Below, in pieces: positions 55,605 through 64,000 of a DNA stretch of 64,000 nucleotides. The stretch spans positions 186,001-250,000 of the forward strand of contig NZ_JABZEO010000006.1 in assembly GCF_013385175.1 (NCBI RefSeq), in the 5' to 3' direction. Made by a program: the position numbers and the translations under genes. Positions within the stretch are counted from its first letter, which is position 1. Each line of letters begins with the position of its first letter. The notes beneath the pieces were generated by a model. The model saw nothing but the letters and a program-made list of their open reading frames with translations, was not told where the DNA came from and searched no databases. Source of the DNA: Allochromatium humboldtianum (GTDB lineage Bacteria; Pseudomonadota; Gammaproteobacteria; Chromatiales; Chromatiaceae).

Positions 55605-56084
55605 TCAGAGCGCGCGCACCAGATCGAGCACCTGGGCGGCGTGGCCCTTGGGCTTGACGTCGTAGAGCGCGTGTCGGACGACGCCCGATTTGTCGACGAC
55701 GAAGGTCGAGCGCAGGATGCCGAGGCGCTTCTCGCCGTGCGCCTCCTTCTCGCGCCAGACGCCATAGGCTTCGCACACCTCGCCATCGCTGTCGGAGAGC
55801 AGATGGATCGAGAGTCCGTATTTGTCGCGGAAGGCGCCGTGACTGGCGCAACTGTCGCGGCTGATGCCGAGGATCTCGGTGCCGGCGGCCTCGAACTCGG
55901 CTTGCAGGTCGGTGAACTCGAGCGCTTCCATGGTGCAACCGGGCGTGTCGTCCTTGGGATAGAAATAGATCACGGCGTGATGTCGCCCGCTGAGCGAGGC
56001 GAGACTCACCGGCTCCATATCGGCGTTGGGCAGGGCGAAATCCGGGGCGCGATCGCCGGGTTGCAGCATGGGTGAGTGCTCCAT
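55605..56084 (-). CDS. bcp: thioredoxin-dependent peroxiredoxin Bcp
   Basis: A 159-residue peroxiredoxin reducing peroxides. The peroxidatic Cys50 is in PKDDTPGCTMEALEF. The second Cys five residues later, present in E. coli Bcp, is absent here (Leu/Glu instead); Cys79 in SRDSCASHG may be the resolving one, or the enzyme is of the 1-Cys kind. It opens an operon with the kinase and regulator genes, suggesting the two-component system senses redox or oxidative stress (inference). Confidence 0.93.
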   Translation of the reverse strand: MEHSPMLQPGDRAPDFALPNADMEPVSLASLSGRHHAVIYFYPKDDTPGCTMEALEFTDLQAEFEAAGTEILGISRDSCASHGAFRDKYGLSIHLLSDSDGEVCEAYGVWREKEAHGEKRLGILRSTFVVDKSGVVRHALYDVKPKGHAAQVLDLVRAL

Positions 56085-56179
56085 CGACAGGGTTGAACGA
56101 TGCGCCGAATGTAGGCATGACGACTCAGGTCGTCAACTCTCGCGCCCGCCTCGCGGCGGACGGTCGGAATCAGGCGCCG

Positions 56180-56312
56180 AAAATTCAGTAATTCAGTGTA
56201 TTATGAATTTCTGTAAAACGACTGATGCATGACCCCTGGATGGGGCCGCAATGAGCAGCAAGCCCTTGGGTCGCCACGGCAGTCACACACCCTGCCGTCG
56301 CGGCCTTTTTTT
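56180..56312 (+). ncRNA. candidate small RNA or terminator structure
   Basis: On the plus strand an outer stem GGCCGC (56244-56249) with GCGGCC (56300-56305) encloses a hairpin ACGGCAG/CTGCCGT (56276-56282/56292-56298) and is followed at once by seven T. An extra hairpin CCCC-TGGAT-GGGG lies just upstream (56233-56246). Both flanking genes are on the minus strand, so no plus-strand gene needs this terminator; a short RNA starting near the AT-rich 56190-56215 is possible. It may equally serve as the end of the methyltransferase transcript. Confidence 0.4.
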
Positions 56313-56901
56313 AATCGCGCTGCGCCAGAGCCACGGTGTAGTGCGCGCCCTGCTTGAGCTTGTCGTAGTTGCCGAAGACCTCGTTGAGATTGCGCTTCAT
56401 GTACTGGCGCAGTCCGTTGATCGTGACCAGATAGAGCCGACCGCCGGGACGCAGGCGGGCGTGGGCGTCGTGCAGCAGGAGCGCCAGCAGTTCCTTGCCG
56501 ACCTTGGCCGGGACGTTGCTTGCGATCAGGTCGAAGCGGCGTTCCGGCTCGATCTGGTCGAAGCCGTTGCTCAGCCGCGCCTCGGCATTGTCGAGCCGGT
56601 TGAGCCGGGCGTTGCGGTTGGCATAGTCGACGGCGACGAAATCCTTGTCGACCAGGAGCGTTCGGCCCTGGGGAGCCAGCGCCGCCAGGGTCAGACCGAT
56701 CGGGCCATAGCCGCAGCCGAGATCCAGACAGTCGTCGCCCGGCTCGATGTGCAGATGGTCGAGGAGCAGGCGCGTGCCCTCGTCGATCTCGCGCGGCGAG
56801 AACAGGCCCCAGGTACTGCGGAATTCGAGGGTACGGCCGCCGAGTTGGGCCGAGAACTGGATGTCGCGGCGCAGACCGGCGAGTTGTTCGGGAGTGAGCA
56901 T
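56311..56901 (-). CDS. class I SAM-dependent methyltransferase
   Basis: A 196-residue methyltransferase with the SAM-binding motif CLDLGCGYGPIGLTLA (residues 58-73) and an MTS-type SNVPAKVGKELL in place of the NPP motif. It resembles the catalytic half of RsmC, an rRNA guanine methyltransferase, but lacks its N-terminal half, so the substrate is uncertain. The start at 56901 is chosen over 57078 because the longer N-terminus would run into the hypC promoter region and looks unlike protein. Confidence 0.82.
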   Translation of the reverse strand: MLTPEQLAGLRRDIQFSAQLGGRTLEFRSTWGLFSPREIDEGTRLLLDHLHIEPGDDCLDLGCGYGPIGLTLAALAPQGRTLLVDKDFVAVDYANRNARLNRLDNAEARLSNGFDQIEPERRFDLIASNVPAKVGKELLALLLHDAHARLRPGGRLYLVTINGLRQYMKRNLNEVFGNYDKLKQGAHYTVALAQRD

Positions 56902-57080
56902 GCTAGTGTCGTTCCGGGCGAAAAGCGTGGATTGAACCGCAAAGACGGCCGGGACGCCAAGGAAAACCCGCCTGACTGTGCGCGAATACAGCCTGGCCGG
57001 CACCATGTCTTGGCTTGAGTCGGCGTCTGGATCGTAGTCCAATGCCAGGCCCAAGCCCCACAGTGTTCCAGGAGTCAACC

Positions 57081-57371
57081 ATGTGTCTCGCCATTCCGGC
57101 TCGCGTCACCCATGTCACTCGCATCGATCCGGCCATCGACACGGCGGTGGTCGATCTGGGCGGAGTGTCGCGCGAGGTCTCGATCGCGCTGGTTCCGGAG
57201 GTGGAGGTCGGCGACTATGTGCTGGTGCACGTCGGCTATGCGCTCAACCGGATCAGCGAGGAGGAGGCTCAGGAGACGCTGAAGCTCATGGCCGAGATGA
57301 CGCGACTGCTCGATGAGGAATCAGGCGCCGCTGACGCCGCCGGTATCGCTTCGGCGTCCAGGCTCGCATGA
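57081..57371 (+). CDS. hypC: hydrogenase maturation factor HypC
   Basis: A 96-residue chaperone of [NiFe]-hydrogenase assembly. It starts with the invariant MCLAIPARV, where Cys2 binds the Fe(CN)2CO unit, and contains VGDYVLVHVGYALNRI. GGAG lies at 57071-57074. It overlaps hypD by ATGA; the two proteins form the iron-loading complex. hypA, hypB and hypF are not in the window. Confidence 0.97.
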   Translation: MCLAIPARVTHVTRIDPAIDTAVVDLGGVSREVSIALVPEVEVGDYVLVHVGYALNRISEEEAQETLKLMAEMTRLLDEESGAADAAGIASASRLA

Positions 57372-58498
57372 AATACGTCGACGAATTCCGCGATCAGCAG
57401 CTCGCGCGCCAACTGGCCGCCGCCATCGCCGCCGAGGTCGATCCGGCGCGCCAATACCGGCTGATGGAGTTTTGCGGCGGACACACGCACGCCATCTTCC
57501 GCTATGGCGTCCAGCAGTTGATGCCGCCCAATCTGCGCTTCGTCCATGGTCCGGGCTGTCCGGTGTGCGTGCTGCCGATGGCACGGCTCGATCAGGCCAT
57601 GGCCATGACGCGCGAGCATGGCGTGACGCTCTGCACCTATGGCGATCTGATGCGGGTGCCGGCGAGCGGTCGTCAGACGCTGCTCAAGGCCAAGGCGGCC
57701 GGCGCCGATGTGCGCATGATCTATTCGACCCAGGACGTGCTGCGGATCGCACGCGATGAACCCGAGCGTCAGGTGGTCTTCATGGCCATCGGCTTCGAGA
57801 CCACCACCCCGCCCACGGCGGTCGCCATCCTCCAGGCACGCGCCGAAGGGCTGAAGAACCTGTCCTTCCTGTGCAACCACGTCCTCACGCCGCCCGCGCT
57901 GCGCGCCATCCTGTCGCTGGCCGGTCCCGAGGGCGTGCGGCTCGACGGCATCCTGGGACCATCGCATGTGAGCACGGTCATCGGCACCCGGCCCTACGCC
58001 TTCGTGCCGCGCGAGTTCGGCCTGCCCGTGGTGATCGCCGGTTTCGAGCCGCTCGACGTCATGCAGTCGGCGTTGATGCTGGTGCGCCAGATCAACGACG
58101 GTCGCCGTGAGGTCGAGAACCAGTACAGCCGCGCCGTCGGCGAGGTCGGGAATGCCCGGGCGCTCGAACTCATGGCCCGCGTCTTCGTCACCCGCCCGAG
58201 CTTCGAGTGGCGTGGACTCGGTTTCCTGCCCGAGAGCGCCCTGGCGCTCGCCGATGACTACGCCGACCTGGACGCCGAGCGCCGCTTTCCAGTGACGGTC
58301 GAGGCGAGTCATGAGATCAAGGGTTGCGAATGTCCGGCCATCCTGCGCGGACTCAAGGAGCCGACCGAGTGCAAGCTGTTCGGCGCCGTCTGCACGCCGG
58401 ACAATCCGATGGGCGCCTGTATGGTCTCGTCCGAGGGCGCGTGCGCGGCCTATTGGAGCCATCGAACACACATGCCATCCTCAGGACTGAACCGATGA
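57368..58498 (+). CDS. hypD: hydrogenase maturation protein HypD
   Basis: A 376-residue iron-sulfur protein that, with HypC, builds the Fe(CN)2CO ligand sphere. Conserved cysteines are in MEFCGGHTH (Cys36), GPGCPVC (Cys64, Cys67) and the C-terminal cluster motifs KGCECPAIL, CKLFGAVCTP and GACMVSSEGAC. Length is normal. It overlaps both neighbours by ATGA, so hypC-hypD-hypE is one tightly coupled unit. Confidence 0.97.
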   Translation: MKYVDEFRDQQLARQLAAAIAAEVDPARQYRLMEFCGGHTHAIFRYGVQQLMPPNLRFVHGPGCPVCVLPMARLDQAMAMTREHGVTLCTYGDLMRVPASGRQTLLKAKAAGADVRMIYSTQDVLRIARDEPERQVVFMAIGFETTTPPTAVAILQARAEGLKNLSFLCNHVLTPPALRAILSLAGPEGVRLDGILGPSHVSTVIGTRPYAFVPREFGLPVVIAGFEPLDVMQSALMLVRQINDGRREVENQYSRAVGEVGNARALELMARVFVTRPSFEWRGLGFLPESALALADDYADLDAERRFPVTVEASHEIKGCECPAILRGLKEPTECKLFGAVCTPDNPMGACMVSSEGACAAYWSHRTHMPSSGLNR

Positions 58499-59541
58499 CC
58501 GCCAGATCACGCTTTTCCGCCCGACTGGATCTCGAAAACGGCCGGGTCGACATGAGCCACGGCGCCGGCGGACGCGCCATGGCTCAGCTCATCGACGAAC
58601 TGTTCAAACAGGCGCTCGACAACGAATGGCTGTCCCAGGGCAACGATCAGGCGCTGTTCAGCGTCCCGCCCGGCCGGCTGGTGATGAGCACGGATGCCCA
58701 TGTGGTCTCGCCGCTGTTCTTTCCGGGCGGGGACATCGGCTCACTGGCGGTGCATGGCACCGTCAACGATGTGGCCATGTCCGGGGCGCGACCGCTGCAT
58801 CTGGCCGCAAGCTTCATCCTGGAGGAAGGCTTCCCGCTGGCCGATCTGGCGCGCATCGTCGCGAGTCTGGCACAGGCCGCGCGTGAGGCAGGCGTCGCCG
58901 TCGTGACCGGCGACACCAAGGTCGTCGAACGCGGCAAGGGCGATGGGGTCTTCATCACCACCACCGGAATCGGCGTGGTCCCAGAGGGCATCGCGATCTC
59001 GGGCGACCGGGCGCGGCCGGGCGATGTCATCCTGATCAACGGCCACATCGGCGACCACGGGATCGCCATCCTGTCCCAGCGCGAGAACCTCGGCTTCGAG
59101 ACGGCGATCCAGTCCGACTCAGCCGCCCTGCATGGACTGGTCGCCGACATGATCGCGGCCGTGCCCGACATCCACTGTCTGCGCGACCCGACCCGTGGCG
59201 GTCTGGCGACCACGCTCAACGAGCTGGCCCAACAATCCGGCGTCGGGATGCGCGTGCGTGAAACCGATATCCCGGTCCGCGAAGCGGTCTCGGCCGCCTG
59301 CGAACTGCTCGGACTCGATCCCGCCTATGTCGCCAACGAGGGCAAGCTGGTGGCGATCTGTCCGGCCGATCGGGCTGAAACCCTGCTGGCGGCCATGCGC
59401 GCCCATCCGCTGGGCGCACAGTCCGCCATCATCGGCGAGGTCGTCGAAGATCCGCTCGGCTTCGTGCAGATGCAGACCCGTTTCGGCGGGGAGCGTCTGC
59501 TCGATTGGCTCACGGGCGAGCAACTGCCGCGCATCTGCTGA
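58495..59541 (+). CDS. hypE: hydrogenase maturation protein HypE
   Basis: A 348-residue protein that dehydrates the C-terminal thiocarbamate to cyanide for the hydrogenase iron. The C-terminus ends in PRIC, with the reactive Cys last. The ATP-binding part has MSHGAGGRAMAQLI, NDQALFSV and GDTKVVERGKGDG. The start at 58495 overlaps the hypD stop. Gene end meets the convergent XRE gene over a small hairpin. Confidence 0.97.
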   Translation: MTARSRFSARLDLENGRVDMSHGAGGRAMAQLIDELFKQALDNEWLSQGNDQALFSVPPGRLVMSTDAHVVSPLFFPGGDIGSLAVHGTVNDVAMSGARPLHLAASFILEEGFPLADLARIVASLAQAAREAGVAVVTGDTKVVERGKGDGVFITTTGIGVVPEGIAISGDRARPGDVILINGHIGDHGIAILSQRENLGFETAIQSDSAALHGLVADMIAAVPDIHCLRDPTRGGLATTLNELAQQSGVGMRVRETDIPVREAVSAACELLGLDPAYVANEGKLVAICPADRAETLLAAMRAHPLGAQSAIIGEVVEDPLGFVQMQTRFGGERLLDWLTGEQLPRIC

Positions 59542-59545
59542 CCTC

Positions 59546-59561
59546 GGACGCTCAGGCGTCC
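59546..59561. terminator. small hairpin between convergent genes
   Basis: GGACGC and GCGTCC (6-bp perfect stem, 4-base loop) lie exactly between the hypE stop and the stop codon of the convergent XRE gene. There is no T-run. It could act as a weak terminator for both. Confidence 0.35.
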
Positions 59562-59950
59562 TTGGACTCCTCCGGAGTCTCGGGTTCCGCCTCTTCGGCC
59601 GGGTCGTGATCCGGCTGCGACTGAGCGAGCTTCAGCAGCGTGTCGCGACCACGCTCGTCGGTGCGGCGGAAGTGATCGATCAGCTCCAGCTCCCGATCCG
59701 ACAGCGGCCCCCGGTCGTCGAGACACAGCAGATAGGTCGGTGTCACCGTGCCCAGGGCCACGGATAGCTCATGAGCCTCCTCCAGCCCCATGCGGCGGAT
59801 ACCCTGCTCATAGTTGCTGATACGCGACTTGGACAAGGATTGGGTGCGCGCCGACAGGTCGGCGAGACTGAGCTTTTGCTCATGCCGGGCCGAGCGCAGG
59901 CGCTGGCCGATACGTTTCGTCAGGTCCATGGTGATCTTGATGTTATGCAA
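59552..59950 (-). CDS. XRE-family transcriptional regulator
   Basis: A 132-residue protein with an N-terminal helix-turn-helix (RIGQRLRSARHEQKLSLADL, then SLSKSRISNYEQGIRRM) and an acidic, Pro/Glu-rich tail. A short phage-repressor-like linker (ALGTVTPTYLLCLDD) lies between. A second start at 59929 is possible. No partner gene suggests its target. Confidence 0.85.
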   Translation of the reverse strand: MHNIKITMDLTKRIGQRLRSARHEQKLSLADLSARTQSLSKSRISNYEQGIRRMGLEEAHELSVALGTVTPTYLLCLDDRGPLSDRELELIDHFRRTDERGRDTLLKLAQSQPDHDPAEEAEPETPEESKDA

Positions 59951-60119
59951 GACTGTCTCGTTGTGATGAAGCTAGGTTGATAGATGCGAACGATGCCCGC
60001 CCCGCCTGGGAGCAGGCGGGACACACATCCTTGATGCGGGGGCGGATACATCGGACAGCCATCCGGCGCGGGTGACGCTCACACGCGCGTTCTGGCTCAG
60101 AGCGGCCTTCCGGGGCGCG

Positions 60120-61142
60120 TCAGCCCAAGAGGGCGTCTTCCCATTCGGTGTCGCCGGCGGTCTGCGGCTGAGGTGGCGGCGGCGGTTCGACGAGACGATC
60201 GGCAAAGGCGCGATCGAGCGTCTTGATGAAACATTTCGTTTGTGGAGAGAGGAATTTACCACGACGTTGCACGATACCGTAACTGCGCCGCGGAAAATAC
60301 TGCCCGATCGGGATACGGCTCAGCTTTTCCTCGCCCGTGAGACAGACGTCGGTGACGATCGAGATGCCGAGACCCAGCTCGACATATTTCTTGATCACCT
60401 CCCAACCGCCGGCCTCCATGGTCACGCGATAGCTCAGGTTGTGCTGCTTGAACACCAGATCAACCATGCGCCAGGTGCTCAGATGCCGCGGCGGCAGGAT
60501 CAGACCATGGGGCGTGATCTCCTCCAGCGTCACCCGCTCCTTGCCGGCGAGCGGGTGATCGAGCGGCGTGATCAGGGTCGGCTGATAGGTCACGAACGGC
60601 CGATAGGTGATGTCGTCCGGGATCTCCAGCATGGATCCCACCGCCAGATCGGCCTCGTCGGCGCGCAGCATCGCCAGACCGTCACGGCCGGTGACATTGT
60701 GCATCTTCAGCTCGATGCCCGGATACTGCTCGACGAAGGCCTGGATCGGCTCGGGCAGGATGTAGAGGATGGTCGACTCGCCGGCGGCGATGTTCAACAC
60801 CCCCTGATCCACGCGCCCGGCCTGGGTGGCGAAGGCTTCGTGGAGCTTGTCCATGCCCTCGACCAGCGGCTCGGCCATCTGGTAGAGCAGATCGCCCTCG
60901 GGCGTGAGCTTGATCTTGGGTCCGCGACGCTCGAAGAGCACGGTGCCGAACTCGCGTTCGAGCGCCTGGATCTGGAGCGACACGGTCGGCTGACTGAGAA
61001 AGATCTTTTCAGCGGCGGCACTGACGCTGCCGGTGCGCGCGGCATGACAGAAAGCGCGCAACTGCTTGAGTCGGTTCTGTTTGTAATGAATCTGGGAGCC
61101 TGAGCCCACGGTCACACCCACTCTTGGCCTACGGATGACCAT
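60120..61142 (-). CDS. LysR-type transcriptional regulator
   Basis: A 340-residue LysR regulator. The winged helix is RLKQLRAFCHAARTGSVSAA, then AEKIFLSQPTVSLQIQALER, and the effector domain includes LNIAAGESTILYILPEPI. Of the CysB-like class judging by length and effector-domain start, though no ligand can be named. A Pro-rich C-terminal tail (EPPPPPQPQ) is unusual. The N-terminal 20 residues may be too long; an internal GTG is possible. Confidence 0.88.
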   Translation of the reverse strand: MVIRRPRVGVTVGSGSQIHYKQNRLKQLRAFCHAARTGSVSAAAEKIFLSQPTVSLQIQALEREFGTVLFERRGPKIKLTPEGDLLYQMAEPLVEGMDKLHEAFATQAGRVDQGVLNIAAGESTILYILPEPIQAFVEQYPGIELKMHNVTGRDGLAMLRADEADLAVGSMLEIPDDITYRPFVTYQPTLITPLDHPLAGKERVTLEEITPHGLILPPRHLSTWRMVDLVFKQHNLSYRVTMEAGGWEVIKKYVELGLGISIVTDVCLTGEEKLSRIPIGQYFPRRSYGIVQRRGKFLSPQTKCFIKTLDRAFADRLVEPPPPPQPQTAGDTEWEDALLG

Positions 61143-61239
61143 TGATGGTATACCACAAGATTCATTGACAAAAGCAATATCAGCATCGGCTGTGCAAAAA
61201 ATCCAGTCGTTCGATCGCGTTTCGTGACGTGCCTCACAC

Positions 61240-62415
61240 TCAGTGTTCGTCGAGCTGGCTCAGGATGTTGCGCGCGACCTGACGCTGGGTCGCATCACCC
61301 TCTTCCAGCACCTGATAGAGCATCTGGCGCGCCGCGAAGTCGTTGCCGAGATCGCGCAACTGGTTGGCGCGGACGATCTTGTCTTCGACCGGATCGACGG
61401 GCATCGGCGGCGTCTCGGCGGCGGATGACCCGGCCGGCGTGACCGGGGGCGCGTTCGTCTTGGCGGCTTGGGCCAGACGCGCGTCCTCGGCATCGATCAG
61501 ATCCAGCTCGGTCTCCATCTCGGCGTCGGTCATGGGGCGCCAGCGATCCGGGTCATCGAGGCCGGGTGACAGCTCGCGACCGACAGCACCGCCGCCGGCG
61601 CTCGGTGTGACTGGCAGCGGCTTCGGCGCTGAACCGGCCGGCGGCGGCTCGCCGGAGTCGGAATCCTCGGCGAGCCGTCCCTTGAGCAGCACTCGCGACA
61701 GCAGGATTCCCAGCTCGAACAGCAGCCACATCGGCACCGCCAGCAGCGTCTGCGAGATCACGTCCGGCGGGGTCAGGAACATGCCGACCACGAAGACGCC
61801 GACGATCACATAGGGCCGCTTGTGTGCCAGTCCCTCGGGCGTCACCGCGCCGATGGCCACCAGCAGGATGGTCGCGATCGGGATCTCGAAGGCGACGCCG
61901 AAAGCGAAGAACAGTGTCAGCACGAAGTCCAGATAGGCCGAGATGTCGGTCATCATGGCCACGCCATCGGGCGTGGTGCCGACCATGAAGGCGAACACCA
62001 GCGGGAAGACGACGTAGTAGGCAAACAGCATCCCGAGATAGAACAGGAAGATGCTGGAGACCAGCAGCGGGACGGCCAGACGCTTCTCGTGCTGATAGAG
62101 ACCGGGCGCGACGAAGGCCCAGAGCTGGTAGAGCAGATAGGGCATCGACAGGAACACCGCCGCGATCAGCGCCAGCTTGAAGGGCGTCAGAAAGGGCGAG
62201 GCGACCTGGGTGGCGATCATGGTGTTGCCGTCGGGCAACTGCGCCAGGAGCGGCGCGGCCACATAGGCATAGAGACCGTTCGCGAAGGGCAGCAGCACCA
62301 GCACCATCACGCCGATGGCGATCAGCATGCGGATCAGACGATCGCGCAGCTCGACCAGATGCGAGATGAACGGCTGTTCGGCGCCCGGATCATCGGGCTG
62401 CATCGCGAGAGACAT
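61240..62415 (-). CDS. tatC: Sec-independent translocase TatC with a C-terminal extension
   Basis: A 391-residue protein. Residues 1-255 are normal TatC with six transmembrane helices and the conserved [14 protein letters not shown] start and the [11 protein letters not shown] loop. Residues 256-391 are extra: an acidic, Pro/Ala-rich linker, then [18 protein letters not shown] and [20 protein letters not shown], which matches the C-terminal helical repeat of FimV-type proteins (a TPR-like motif). TatC otherwise ends shortly after the last helix. The usual neighbours tatA and tatB are not between hisE and tatC. Confidence 0.93.
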   Translation of the reverse strand: MSLAMQPDDPGAEQPFISHLVELRDRLIRMLIAIGVMVLVLLPFANGLYAYVAAPLLAQLPDGNTMIATQVASPFLTPFKLALIAAVFLSMPYLLYQLWAFVAPGLYQHEKRLAVPLLVSSIFLFYLGMLFAYYVVFPLVFAFMVGTTPDGVAMMTDISAYLDFVLTLFFAFGVAFEIPIATILLVAIGAVTPEGLAHKRPYVIVGVFVVGMFLTPPDVISQTLLAVPMWLLFELGILLSRVLLKGRLAEDSDSGEPPPAGSAPKPLPVTPSAGGGAVGRELSPGLDDPDRWRPMTDAEMETELDLIDAEDARLAQAAKTNAPPVTPAGSSAAETPPMPVDPVEDKIVRANQLRDLGNDFAARQMLYQVLEEGDATQRQVARNILSQLDEH

Positions 62416-62463
62416 GGTTCGAACCCCAGATTGAGCGGACGCTCGATGGTTGGTGATCTATGT

Positions 62464-62781
62464 TCAGCCCTGGCGGCCGGCTTTCTCCGTCAGCCCCGAG
62501 AGACCGAAGCGCCGGTCCAGCTCGTCGAGCACCTGGCGCGGCCCCAGACCCTGCTGCGCGAGCAGCACCAGCGTATGGAACCACAGATCGGCGACTTCGT
62601 AGACGAGCTTGTCGGGCACGCCATCCTTGGCGGCCATCACGGTCTCGGTGGCCTCTTCGCCGACCTTCTTGAGGATGGCGTCGAGTCCCTTGGCGTAGAG
62701 CTTGGCGACATAGGACGAGTCCGGGTCGGCGCCTTTGCGCGACTCCAGCACCTCGGCGAGTCGGTCGAGTACGTCGTTCAT
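62464..62781 (-). CDS. hisE: phosphoribosyl-ATP diphosphatase
   Basis: A 105-residue enzyme of histidine synthesis that removes pyrophosphate from phosphoribosyl-ATP. The MazG-like helical core [15 protein letters not shown] and [18 protein letters not shown] carry the metal-binding acidic residues. HisE and HisI are separate proteins here rather than fused. It lies 17 bases behind hisI. Confidence 0.96.
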   Translation of the reverse strand: MNDVLDRLAEVLESRKGADPDSSYVAKLYAKGLDAILKKVGEEATETVMAAKDGVPDKLVYEVADLWFHTLVLLAQQGLGPRQVLDELDRRFGLSGLTEKAGRQG

Positions 62782-62798
62782 GGCAATAGGCTACCTGG

Positions 62799-63203
62799 TT
62801 ACTTCGAGCCGCTATAGATGGCGTTTGGATCCTTGAGCACGGGCGCGATCTCGACCCAGTCGCCGGCCGCATCCAGCTCGCGGTAGAAACAGTCATGGCG
62901 CCCGGTATGACAGGCGATGCCGCCCTTCTGCTCGACTTCAAGCAGGATCACGTCGGCATCGCAGTCGAGGCGGATCGAATGGACCACCTGCTGGTGGCCG
63001 GATTCCTCGCCCTTGTGCCACAGCCGCGCGCGCGAGCGCGACCAGTAGACCGCATGTCCGGTCTCGCGCGTCAGACGCAGCGCCTCGCGATTCATCCAGG
63101 CCAGCATCAGCACGCTGCCGGTCCCGTGCTCCTGAGCGATGGCCGGGACCAGTCCGTCCGGTCCCCAGGCGATGGCGTCGAGCCAGACATCGTTCGCGCT
63201 CAT
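62799..63203 (-). CDS. hisI: phosphoribosyl-AMP cyclohydrolase
   Basis: A 134-residue zinc enzyme that opens the purine ring of phosphoribosyl-AMP. Zinc and catalytic residues are in [46 protein letters not shown] and [12 protein letters not shown]. The start at 63203 overlaps the hisA stop by ATGA; a longer reading is not supported. It follows hisA without the usual hisF between them. Confidence 0.95.
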   Translation of the reverse strand: MSANDVWLDAIAWGPDGLVPAIAQEHGTGSVLMLAWMNREALRLTRETGHAVYWSRSRARLWHKGEESGHQQVVHSIRLDCDADVILLEVEQKGGIACHTGRHDCFYRELDAAGDWVEIAPVLKDPNAIYSGSK

Positions 63204-63940
63204 TGCCCGGCCCCGCTCAGGCTGTCGGCCAGTCGCTGGCCTTCGGCGAAATCGAGCGTCCCTTCGTAGATGGCGCGTCCGGTGATGGCGGCCTCGATGC
63301 CGCCCGCCTCGCACAGGGCGCGGATGTCGTCGATATCGGTGATGCCGCCGGAGGCGACGATCGGAATCCGCACCGCCTCGGCCAGGGCGCGCGTGGCCTC
63401 GATATTGGGGCCGGACAACATGCCGTCGCGCCCGATGTCGGTATAGACGATGGCCGTCACGCCGTCGTTCTCGAAGCGCCGTGCCAGATCCTCGACCCGA
63501 TGCGCGGTGATCTCGGCCCAGCCGTTGATGGCGACCTGACCGTCCTTGGCGTCGAGCCCGACCATGATGTGCCCTGGAAAGGCACGACAGGCGCGGGCGA
63601 CGAACTCAGGCTCACGCACGGCCTGGGTGCCGATGATGCAGTAGCGCACGCCGGCCTTGAGATAGGCGTCGATGGTCGACTCGTCGCGGATGCCGCCGCC
63701 GACCTGGATCGGCAGCTCGGGATAGGCCGCCGCGATGCCGCGGATGGCTGCGCCATTGACCGGCTCGCCGGCGAAGGCGCCGTTGAGGTCGACCAGATGC
63801 AGGCGTCGGGCGCCTTCGTCCACCCAGCGTCCGGCCAGCTCGACCGGGTCGTCGGAGAAGACGGTCTCGTCGTCCATGCGGCCCTGACGTAGCCGCACGC
63901 AGCGGCCATCCTTCAAATCGATCGCGGGAATCAGCAGCAC
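63200..63940 (-). CDS. hisA: ProFAR isomerase HisA
   Basis: A 246-residue TIM-barrel enzyme of histidine synthesis that isomerises the aminoaldose to the aminoketose. It begins [20 protein letters not shown] with the catalytic Asp8, has [10 protein letters not shown] and [15 protein letters not shown] with the second catalytic Asp, and [13 protein letters not shown]. It uses a GTG start. The 60 bases before it at the window edge show no further gene signal. Confidence 0.97.
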   Translation of the reverse strand: MLLIPAIDLKDGRCVRLRQGRMDDETVFSDDPVELAGRWVDEGARRLHLVDLNGAFAGEPVNGAAIRGIAAAYPELPIQVGGGIRDESTIDAYLKAGVRYCIIGTQAVREPEFVARACRAFPGHIMVGLDAKDGQVAINGWAEITAHRVEDLARRFENDGVTAIVYTDIGRDGMLSGPNIEATRALAEAVRIPIVASGGITDIDDIRALCEAGGIEAAITGRAIYEGTLDFAEGQRLADSLSGAGQ

Positions 63941-64000
63941 CGGATTGCTCTCTCGCTGTATGGCTGTGGGATGTCGAATGAACGCTTCAGAGGTGACGCC

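Noticed and set aside
56251-56320. short peptide gene starting with ATG at 56251
   Set aside because: It would run through the terminator-like stem and T-run; RNA structure explains the sequence better.

Overview
The window looks like a chromosomal segment of a gammaproteobacterium, most likely a purple sulfur bacterium of the Chromatiaceae. This is inferred from GC-rich core genes (hypCDE, hisAIE, tatC, pabB, a CZB-type chemoreceptor) and their arrangement; nothing here proves the genus. The left two thirds (about 1-44.3 kb) are a mosaic of mobile and defence modules with strongly varying base composition. The right third (about 44.4-64 kb) is ordinary core genome.

Left part. Small phage- or plasmid-like genes (0-1.9 kb) are followed by a large flagellin gene (2.0-4.2 kb) and a one-base-overlapping pair of an XRE-ImmA/IrrE-type protein and a PIN-domain protein (4.75-6.5 kb). 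An AT-rich three-gene operon (6.8-11.4 kb) encodes a ComEC-like metallo-beta-lactamase protein ending in Gly, an E2-E1-JAB fusion and a patatin phospholipase. It resembles a type II CBASS operon in which the metallo-beta-lactamase protein takes the place of the cyclase. An intact IS982-family element with an exact 8-bp target duplication sits just behind it. A frameshifted tyrosine recombinase follows, then a gene-poor stretch. At 16.1-22.8 kb lie three proteins that resemble rolling-circle replication initiators, a UvrD-type helicase and a DnaQ-fold protein that has lost most of its catalytic residues. A perfect 25-bp inverted repeat and a strongly structured, probably non-coding RNA lie at 23.3-23.65 kb.

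Defence island. On the minus strand, 40.8 to 23.7 kb, is a complete type 1 BREX operon: brxA-brxB-brxC-pglX-[decayed DUF2281-like gene, AAA ATPase, TOPRIM-like protein]-pglZ-brxL, with a dGTP triphosphohydrolase gene directly behind it. The middle of pglX is much more AT-rich than its ends, which suggests an exchanged target-recognition domain. An AlpA-like regulator with a strong terminator and a P4-type integrase close the island. Next to the integrase is a short sequence resembling a tRNA-Ser 3' end (44.24 kb), a candidate attachment site.

Right part. Core genes in order are higA/higB, a phosphohexomutase, an EF-hand membrane protein, pabB, a soluble-sensor chemoreceptor with a C-terminal zinc-binding domain, an arsR-response regulator-hybrid kinase-bcp operon, a methyltransferase, hypCDE, two regulators, tatC with an unusual FimV-like tail, and hisE-hisI-hisA (no hisF between hisI and hisA, no tatA/tatB between hisE and tatC).
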